Origin: Paracoccaceae bacterium
GTDB lineage: Bacteria > Pseudomonadota > Alphaproteobacteria > Rhodobacterales > Rhodobacteraceae
DNA: 64,000 nt
NCBI GenBank assembly: GCA_006226775.1
Contig: SBGD01000042.1
Span: forward strand, 40,434 to 104,433
Reading direction: 5' to 3'
Shown: piece after piece, positions 57,473 through 64,000 of the stretch
How positions within the stretch are numbered: the stretch's first letter is position 1
Layout: every line of letters begins with the position of its first letter
Position numbers and translations under genes: made by a program
Notes under the pieces: generated by a model
The model's input: the letters and a program-made list of their open reading frames with translations, nothing else
What the model was told of the DNA's origin: nothing
The model's database searches: none

Positions 57473-58604
57473 TCCGCGTTTCTTGCAAATCCATTTCCTC
57501 GCCCCCTATACCGCCGCCCTGCTCAACCGCGACGATGCGGGCCTTGCCAAGCGCCTGCCCTATGGCGGCGCCCTGCGCACGCGGGTCAGTTCGCAATGCC
57601 TCAAACGGCACTGGCGACTGGCCGAAGACCCCCATGCGCTGAGCGCGATCGACGGCGCGGAGGATGCGTTCCGGTCGCGTGAAATCATCGAACGCAAGGT
57701 GTTTGGAGATTGGGCGGAAAGTGTTGACGCCGACGTGCGCAAGGAAATTGGCGATGCTCTCTTGAAGGCGGTCTATGGCGACAAGGGCGCGGACAAGAAA
57801 TCGCGCCAGACCTTGCTGATCGGCGCCGTCGAAATCGCCTACCTGACCAAGGCCGCCAAGGCGTTGGTGGCGGAAGCCGGCGGCGACAAGAAAGCCGCAA
57901 AGGATCTGGCGTCAGCCTGGCTCAAGGCGCACAAGGCCAACCTCAAGGCGATGAGCGAAGGCGCCAAGCTGCCCGGCGGGCTGACGGGTGCCCTTTTCGG
58001 CCGCATGGTGACATCCGACCCGCGCGCCAATATCGAGGCCCCCGTGCATGTCGCACATGCCTTCACCGTCCACGCCGAAGAGGCCGAAAGCGATTACTTC
58101 ATCGCCGCCGACGACCTGGCCCGCGAAGAGGACACCGGCGCAGACACCATTCAGGAAACCGAACTGACCTCGGGGCTGTTCTACGGCTATGTGGTGATCG
58201 ACCTGCCCGGGCTGATCCGCAACCTCGGCGGCGACCTGGCGCTGGCCGGAGAGGTGCTGCACAACCTGACCTACCTGATTGCCGAGGTCTCGCCGGGCGC
58301 GAAACTGGGATCGACCGCCCCCTATTCGCGCGCCTCCTTCATGCTGCTCGAAGCCGGGGACCGGCAGCCGCGGTCGCTTGCCGAAGCCTTCCGCGCGCCC
58401 TGCAAGGCTGAAACGGGCCAGGCTATCGCCGCGTTGTGCGATCACCTTGCCGCGCTCGATGCCGCCTATGCCACGGGTGAAACCCGCCGCGTGATGTCGC
58501 TTGCCAACAGCGACGTGCCCGGGGCGGACCGCGGGTCGCTCGCGGACCTGGCGCAATTCGCCAAATCCCTTCCCGAACGGCTGAAGGCGCCGGAGGCGGC
58601 ATGA
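57465..58604 (+). CDS. cas7e: Cascade backbone subunit Cas7e (Cse4/CasC)
   Basis: The 379-residue RAMP protein forms the six-copy backbone along the crRNA. Visible motifs are IHFLAPYTAALLNRDDAGLA, RVSSQCLKRHWR, ALFGRMVTSDPRANIEAPVH and the thumb-like insertions. FGYVVIDLPGLIRNL near the end is the RRM part. The ATG at 57465 overlaps cas11. Confidence 0.95.
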   Translation: MSDPRFLQIHFLAPYTAALLNRDDAGLAKRLPYGGALRTRVSSQCLKRHWRLAEDPHALSAIDGAEDAFRSREIIERKVFGDWAESVDADVRKEIGDALLKAVYGDKGADKKSRQTLLIGAVEIAYLTKAAKALVAEAGGDKKAAKDLASAWLKAHKANLKAMSEGAKLPGGLTGALFGRMVTSDPRANIEAPVHVAHAFTVHAEEAESDYFIAADDLAREEDTGADTIQETELTSGLFYGYVVIDLPGLIRNLGGDLALAGEVLHNLTYLIAEVSPGAKLGSTAPYSRASFMLLEAGDRQPRSLAEAFRAPCKAETGQAIAALCDHLAALDAAYATGETRRVMSLANSDVPGADRGSLADLAQFAKSLPERLKAPEAA

Positions 58605-59299
58605 CGCGGCGATGGCTCCATCTGCACCTGGCCGCGCCGCTCATGGCCTTTGGCGGGGTGACAATCGACCATGTCGGCCCGACGCGGGATTACCCGTCCG
58701 CCTCGGCCCTGACAGGGCTCTTTGCCAATGCGCTTGGCTGGCGACGCGAGGACACCCTCGCCCATCAGGCGCTGCAGGACCGGATGGAGTTCGCGGCCCT
58801 CGCCGCCCTGCCCGATGGGCGAAACGCCCCGCTTGTCGTGACCGACACACAGAATGCGAAGCTCGAAAAGAACGACAAGGGCTGGACCACATGGGGACAG
58901 CCCGAAGGACGTGCGGGCGCCACTTATGACAGCCCGCACCGGCGCCGCCGCGACTACCTGGCGGACCATGACACCCATGTGGTGCTGCGACTGGACACCG
59001 ACGACACCCCGACGCTCGCGCAGCTGGCCGAGGCGCTCGACCGCCCGGCGCGGCCCCTGTTTCTGGGGCGCAAACCCTGCCTGCCCACGCGGCGGCTCTT
59101 TGCCGGCTGGATCGAGGCCGACAGCCCCCATGCAGCCCTGAAGGCCCTCGCGGCACAGGGGCTGACAGGACGCGCGCTCTGGCCGGATGATGGCCGCCCC
59201 TACGCTGGCGCGCTGAAATACGCCCTTCAGGATTTGCGCAATTGGAAAACCGGCCTGCATGGCGGCACCAGGATCGTCTGCGAGGGAGAGATCGCATGA
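58601..59299 (+). CDS. cas5e: Cascade subunit Cas5e (CasD)
   Basis: The 232-residue RAMP protein caps the crRNA 5' handle. Motifs are LAAPLMAFGGVTIDHVGPTRDYPSASALTG in outline, RRRDYLADHDTHVVLRL and RPLFLGRKPCLPTRRL, all characteristic of Cas5e. Start and stop overlap cas7e and cas6e by four bases each (ATGA). Confidence 0.95.
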   Translation: MTRRWLHLHLAAPLMAFGGVTIDHVGPTRDYPSASALTGLFANALGWRREDTLAHQALQDRMEFAALAALPDGRNAPLVVTDTQNAKLEKNDKGWTTWGQPEGRAGATYDSPHRRRRDYLADHDTHVVLRLDTDDTPTLAQLAEALDRPARPLFLGRKPCLPTRRLFAGWIEADSPHAALKALAAQGLTGRALWPDDGRPYAGALKYALQDLRNWKTGLHGGTRIVCEGEIA

Positions 59300-60030
59300 G
59301 CCTGCATCTCATCGAGCTCCCGCTGCAGCTGTCCGACCTGCACGGGTGGGCGGGCAAACGCGGGTTTGGCAAGGGCCTGTTTGACGAGGGGCTCGCCCTG
59401 CATCACCTGCTGACCGAGGTCTTTGGCCCCGGCCTCCTGCACCCCTTCCGCCTCATGGTCGCGCCACGCGCAACGCGGGCCACGCTTTATGCCTATGGCC
59501 CGCAACCGGCCGAGGCATTGAGGGAAACGGCCAAAAGTGTCACGCTGCCCGGTGAACGCGCGATCCTGGATCTCGACCTGCTCCGGTCTCTCCCCCGCCC
59601 ACCCGAGACATGGCACGCGGGCCAACGGCTCGGCTTCGATCTCCGCCTGCGTCCCGTTGTCCGACTGGCCTCTGCCCTGACAACGGAAAGGGCGGCTTTT
59701 GCCAAGGGGGCCGAAGTGGATGCCTTCCTCGCCGAAACGCTGCGCAACGACCATGCGCGGCCCCGGGAAGAGGTCTATCTCGACTGGCTTGCCAAACGGC
59801 TCTCGCCCACGGCCGAACTGGAACGAGAGACGTCGCGCCTGCACAAGTTCCAGCGTCAGGTCGTGGTGCGGGGCGGCAGGCGGATCGACGGGCCCGACGC
59901 CACGATCCTCGGCACCCTCACCGTGCAGGACCCGCAGGGCTTTGCCGAGCGTCTCGCACGCGGCATCGGCCGCCATCGCGCCTATGGCTATGGCATGGTG
60001 CTCCTGCGTCCGCCGCAACGCAGGAGGTGA
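59296..60030 (+). CDS. cas6e: crRNA-processing endoribonuclease Cas6e (CasE)
   Basis: The 244-residue double-RRM protein cleaves pre-crRNA at the hairpin of each repeat and stays on the 3' handle. It has LALHHLLTEVFG near residues 32-42, where the family places its catalytic His, and the glycine-rich loop ARGIGRHRAYGYGMVLLRP. It lies 3 bases before cas1. Confidence 0.94.
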   Translation: MSLHLIELPLQLSDLHGWAGKRGFGKGLFDEGLALHHLLTEVFGPGLLHPFRLMVAPRATRATLYAYGPQPAEALRETAKSVTLPGERAILDLDLLRSLPRPPETWHAGQRLGFDLRLRPVVRLASALTTERAAFAKGAEVDAFLAETLRNDHARPREEVYLDWLAKRLSPTAELERETSRLHKFQRQVVVRGGRRIDGPDATILGTLTVQDPQGFAERLARGIGRHRAYGYGMVLLRPPQRRR

Positions 60031-60033
60031 ACG

Positions 60034-60909
60034 ATGCTCAAGGGACGCCTCGGTCTCGACAGCGCCAAGGTTCCCCACGCCGATCGCGCGGGATGCCTCT
60101 ACCTCGCGCGCGGCGCCCTCACGGCGCGCGACGGCACGCTGGCCTTTGTCCAGGGCGAGACCACTCCGGCCGATGCGCTGTCGCCCGGCGACTACGCGAT
60201 CCCGCTGCAAGCCGTCTCGATGATCCTCCTGGGGCCCGGCTCCACCGTCAGTCATGACGCCCTGCGTCTACTGGCCCATGCCCGCACGGCCCTTGCCGCC
60301 GTGGGCGAAGATGGCGTGCGCCTTTACACCGCGCCGCCGATGATCCCCGACCGCTCGGGGCTGGCGCGGCTTCAAGCCCGAGTTTGGGCCGATGATGACC
60401 TGCGCATCATGACCGCACGACGGATGTATGCCTTGCGCCTTGGAGAAGTCCTTCCGCACCGCGACCTGGATGTTCTTCGCGGGATCGAAGGCGCCCGCAT
60501 GAAAGAAACCTATGCCCTTTGGGCCCGGCGCATCGGCATCGACTGGCGCGGTCGCAGATACGACCGAAGCAACCCCGATGCGGCGGATCTGCCCAACCAG
60601 GCTCTGAACCATGCTGCCAGTGCCGTGGAAGCCGCCGCAGCCATCGCCGTCGCCGCAACGGCAACGATTCCCCAGCTTGGCTTTATCCACGAGGACCCCG
60701 GGCAGTCCTTCGTTCTCGACATTGCCGATCTCTATCGTGATCAGCTCACCATTCCTTGCGCATTCAAGGCCGCCAGGCAGGTCCGCGACCGCCCCTCTGA
60801 AAACATCGAGCGGGTCACCCGCCGCCTTGTCGGACGCGCCCTTTCCGACAACAAGACCATTCCGGCCATGATCGAACGGATCAAGGCCCTGATCGAGGGA
60901 CATGACTGA
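60034..60909 (+). CDS. cas1: CRISPR integrase Cas1 (type I-E)
   Basis: The 291-residue protein has the Cas1e layout, with active-site Glu in VLRGIEGARMKETYALWAR, His in NQALNHAASAVEAA and Asp in SFVLDIADLYRD, the metal-binding triad. With Cas2 it inserts new spacers at the leader end. The stop overlaps the cas2 start (TGATG). Confidence 0.96.
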   Translation: MLKGRLGLDSAKVPHADRAGCLYLARGALTARDGTLAFVQGETTPADALSPGDYAIPLQAVSMILLGPGSTVSHDALRLLAHARTALAAVGEDGVRLYTAPPMIPDRSGLARLQARVWADDDLRIMTARRMYALRLGEVLPHRDLDVLRGIEGARMKETYALWARRIGIDWRGRRYDRSNPDAADLPNQALNHAASAVEAAAAIAVAATATIPQLGFIHEDPGQSFVLDIADLYRDQLTIPCAFKAARQVRDRPSENIERVTRRLVGRALSDNKTIPAMIERIKALIEGHD

Positions 60910-61202
60910 TGCCGCTGACCATCATTGTCACCCGTGATGTCCAGGCCCGATACCGTGGCTTCCTGACCTCGGTAATGCTGGAAATCTCTCCCGGCGTCTA
61001 TGTTGCCTCGGATATGACGGCAGGCGTACGCGGCCGCGTCTGGGGGGTGGTCTGCGAGTGGTGGGAAACCTTGCGCCAAGGGTCTCTCACACTTGTCTGG
61101 CGCGACACCTCGGCGCCCGGCCATCTACGGATCGAAACGCTGGGATCACCGCCCAAGGCCATTGTTGATGCGGATGGCATATTGCTCGTAAAACGAAAGT
61201 AA
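60909..61202 (+). CDS. cas2: CRISPR adaptor Cas2 (type I-E)
   Basis: The 97-residue protein is the I-E type Cas2 (LTIIVTRDVQARYRGFLTSV, VASDMTAGVRGRVWGVVCEW). It forms the dimer that bridges two Cas1 dimers. It is the last cas gene; the leader and array follow directly. Confidence 0.95.
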   Translation: MPLTIIVTRDVQARYRGFLTSVMLEISPGVYVASDMTAGVRGRVWGVVCEWWETLRQGSLTLVWRDTSAPGHLRIETLGSPPKAIVDADGILLVKRK

Positions 61203-61265
61203 GACTCTTGGAATTCTACCCGCGCTCTTTGACAATTCAATAGTTTCAATCTAGTAGTCACGAGA
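61203..61265 (+). promoter_or_regulatory. CRISPR leader
   Basis: The 63 AT-rich bases between the cas2 stop and the first repeat include TTGACA (61229-61234) and CAATTCAATAGTTTC. The low GC content contrasts with the surroundings and marks the leader, with array promoter and IHF-like binding functions expected for type I-E. Confidence 0.8.
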
Positions 61266-63919
61266 GGTTCCCCCGCACTCGCGGGGATAGACCTTTGTCG
61301 CGGTGAATATCCGTCACCAGCCCGAGGGTTCCCCCGCACTCGCGGGGATAGACCCGGGACATATCATCACCTCCTGTATAGGTGTCTGGTTCCCCCGCAC
61401 TCGCGGGGATAGACCGTTTTGGCCGGGGGTTCTTCCTTACGGGCTGCGGGTTCCCCCGCACTCGCGGGGATAGACCCTCGACCGCGTGCACTCCATCAAA
61501 ACCGGCGGCGGTTCCCCCGCACTCGCGGGGATAGACCCGGCATCAGCGCATCCATACAGTACCAGTGAGGGGTTCCCCCGCACTCGCGGGGATAGACCCA
61601 TCCTGACGCAATTCACCAACGACCACCTGGGGGTTCCCCCGCACTCGCGGGGATAGACCCGCGACAGACGGCATCCGCATATCCACGCCAGAGGTTCCCC
61701 CGCACTCGCGGGGATAGACCTGTCGTGATTTCCGCGATGCCCCCGCCGTCCATGGTTCCCCCGCACTCGCGGGGATAGACCCTATGCCGCCCGTGCCGAC
61801 CGTGCCGCCGAGGTGGTTCCCCCGCACTCGCGGGGATAGACCCATCCGGCATTTCCGCCATAGCATCAGCAAAGGGGTTCCCCCGCACTCGCGGGGATAG
61901 ACCCATCCGCGACGGGGGCAACTTGCCCCGGCGCGAGGTTCCCCCGCACTCGCGGGGATAGACCCTATGAAGTCGGAGCACACGTCAAGGGGCACAAGGT
62001 TCCCCCGCACTCGCGGGGATAGACCCCCTGACACCGGCGACAGCCACGCCCGCCACTGGGTTCCCCCGCACTCGCGGGGATAGACCCGTACCCTACACCT
62101 CTGGCGAGACAGTAACAGCGGTTCCCCCGCACTCGCGGGGATAGACCTTCAGGAGCGCGCGGTCAGTGAGAACCCGGATGGGTTCCCCCGCACTCGCGGG
62201 GATAGACCCCACCATCTGCGGGCGGTCGCAGCCAATCCCGGGGTTCCCCCGCACTCGCGGGGATAGACCGTTGGACAGGAGGGAGAGCGGCGTTTGTCCC
62301 GAGGTTCCCCCGCACTCGCGGGGATAGACCCTTTCTTGGGGCGTTTATATCGGGTCTGCTTATGGTTCCCCCGCACTCGCGGGGATAGACCCGCCTGGAA
62401 GGCCACGCCCGCAAAGCAGGAGGCGGTTCCCCCGCACTCGCGGGGATAGACCCCGCTGACTATTCGTGGCAAGCGCGGCCTGCTGGGTTCCCCCGCACTC
62501 GCGGGGATAGACCCAGTGACCAGACCGACAGCGTGATCCGGGCGCGGGTTCCCCCGCACTCGCGGGGATAGACCCCGCTGAGGCATTCAGCGAGGCGATG
62601 CGCAAGCGGTTCCCCCGCACTCGCGGGGATAGACCTGTTATGCGAAGAGAACGCCCATTCACCTCTTCGGTTCCCCCGCACTCGCGGGGATAGACCTTTG
62701 CTCATGTCTGTTTCTCCTTCTCAGCATGTGGTTCCCCCGCACTCGCGGGGATAGACCCGAAAGCTGGTTGTCTTTGGATGAGGCGCTGGCGGGGGTTCCC
62801 CCGCACTCGCGGGGATAGACCCCACGCGACGAATTGCTCCTCATTCGGGTCCCAGGTTCCCCCGCACTCGCGGGGATAGACCCACGCCCGGGTTTGGCTC
62901 GGGACGCATCGCGCGGGTTCCCCCGCACTCGCGGGGATAGACCCTATTTCGGCGCGGTGACGGAGCGCGACGGCAAGGTTCCCCCGCACTCGCGGGGATA
63001 GACCCGCGCCTATGGTTTTTTCTTCACCCCGCAAGGCGGTTCCCCCGCACTCGCGGGGATAGACCCGTGGCGACGATGCAATGACCCGCCTCTACCTGGG
63101 TTCCCCCGCACTCGCGGGGATAGACCCAATCGAGGTTAGCGGACGGGATGATGCCCTTGGGTTCCCCCGCACTCGCGGGGATAGACCCTGTGAAAAAGCC
63201 CCGGATCACCAAGCCGCACCGGTTCCCCCGCACTCGCGGGGATAGACCCCGGGGGGCATCGGCCCGGTATTCCAGCCAGACGGTTCCCCCGCACTCGCGG
63301 GGATAGACCCCCCATTGCCGCCAGAGCCTCCAACCCACCCATGGTTCCCCCGCACTCGCGGGGATAGACCCGGCGATCCGATCCTGCCCCTGAGCGCGGG
63401 AAGGGTTCCCCCGCACTCGCGGGGATAGACCCGAACAAAATCCAGGTGGGGCTGTACTGATGATGGTTCCCCCGCACTCGCGGGGATAGACCCTTGGGAC
63501 ATGCTTCAGTTTTGCCTTCGTCTAGGGTTCCCCCTCACTCGCGGGGATAGACCCAGCAGACAAACTCGTGCCGGACAACACCGCGAGGTTCCCCCGCACT
63601 CGCGGGGATAGACCCATTCCAGCGTGTCGAGTATGCCGCCGATCCAGGGTTCCACCGCACTCGCGGGGATAGACCCGGGTCAGCGATGAAGGGCTTTCAG
63701 CCGATGAAGGTTCCCCCGCACTCGCGGGGATAGACCCGGAAGCCGGTGTGCGCAGCCTGCACTACCTGTGGTTCCCCCGCACTCGCGGGGATAGACCCGC
63801 GGACATGCTCGACATGGCCTTGATCCTGAAGGTTCCCCCGCACTCGCGGGGATAGACCCTGCTCCGGTCTGCGCTGGATACAATCGCCGGGGGTTCCCCC
63901 GCACTCGCGGGCAGTGTCC
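61266..63919 (+). CRISPR. Type I-E CRISPR array, 44 repeats and 43 spacers
   Basis: Repeats are 28 bases, starting GGTTCCCCCGCACTC and ending GGGGATAGACC, with the stem CCCCGC/GCGGGG around ACTC. Starts recur every 61 bases, giving 33-base spacers (29+32 by the usual I-E convention). One spacing, between repeats 25 and 26, is 64. Repeats 38 (63526, G to T at base 10) and 40 (63648, C to A at base 7) carry substitutions, and repeat 44 (63892) matches only over its first 20 bases. The decay is at the end far from cas2, confirming the leader at the left. Transcription is in the plus direction. Confidence 0.98.
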
Positions 63920-64000
63920 CTGGTGGTGGTGTAGGAGGCCGCGCGCGGAGCCTTCGGCGTAGCATAGCGCGCGGCCGGGCTGGCGGCCACCGCGCTTCTT
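63920..64000. other. Sequence after the last repeat
   Basis: The array sequence stops abruptly after 63911. The remaining bases are GC-rich, include a GCCGCGCGCGGAG/CGCGCGGCC near-palindrome, and could belong to a gene or insertion sequence that runs beyond the window. Nothing can be assigned. Confidence 0.3.

Noticed and set aside
61258..63990. Many short minus-strand frames reading SIPASAGEP or GLSPRVRGN across the array
   Set aside because: They are translations of CRISPR repeats. Such spurious proteins are common in databases, and there is no codon or ribosome-site support.

Overview
The window comes from a high-GC alphaproteobacterium, most likely a member of the Rhodobacterales. Signs of this are the many TRAP transporters, the complete GlpVSTPQ-type glycerol ABC transporter, the TakP-like solute-binding protein, and the dispersed palindromes of the form GTCATCCTCGGGCTTGACCC. 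Assignments rest on reading protein motifs and were not checked against a database.

Layout: (1) 1-4.8 kb holds the end of a TRAP permease gene, a cytoplasmic-looking subtilase followed by a small inhibitor-like protein, an AGE-family sugar epimerase and a GntR regulator. (2) 4.8-10.4 kb is a minus-strand catabolic operon: FAH-family hydrolase, a frameshifted malonic semialdehyde reductase-like nitroreductase, OsmC-like protein, a DctPQM TRAP transporter and a hydroxyquinol-type intradiol dioxygenase. It diverges from a YciI-like gene, malonyl-CoA decarboxylase and malonyl-CoA synthase (10.5-13.7 kb). (3) 13.7-25.4 kb is a glycerol regulon: glpD-glpS-glpT-glpP-glpQ-[GIY-YIG gene]-glpU-glpV-glpK on the minus strand, with a divergent DeoR-type glpR. 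Five of its intergenic gaps carry about 21 copies of one palindromic repeat.

(4) 25.4-35.3 kb has an SH3 lipoprotein, a TetR-RND efflux operon, a 574-residue protein built mostly of GSGSGG(T/S)K octapeptides, and, divergent from it, a kinase-fold protein plus a CelD-like acetyltransferase. (5) 35.9-49.7 kb is mainly housekeeping and transport: Na/Pi cotransporter, a second TRAP system, YchF, TrpA, L-lactate dehydrogenase, GNAT, ribosomal protein L25, Pth with a repeat tail, DUF2237 and an acyl-CoA synthetase. (6) 49.9-52.8 kb has a hybrid histidine kinase and decayed IS5-like and IS3-like transposase remnants.

(7) 52.9-64 kb is a complete type I-E CRISPR-Cas locus, cas3-cas8e-cas11-cas7e-cas5e-cas6e-cas1-cas2, with overlapping or near-abutting genes. 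A 63-bp AT-rich leader follows, then an array of 44 repeats and 43 spacers with decayed repeats at the far end. The array is the largest accessory element here. The less familiar candidates are the octapeptide-repeat protein with its modifying-enzyme neighbours, the palindrome-flanked GIY-YIG gene inside the glycerol operon, and the aromatic/TRAP catabolic operon.
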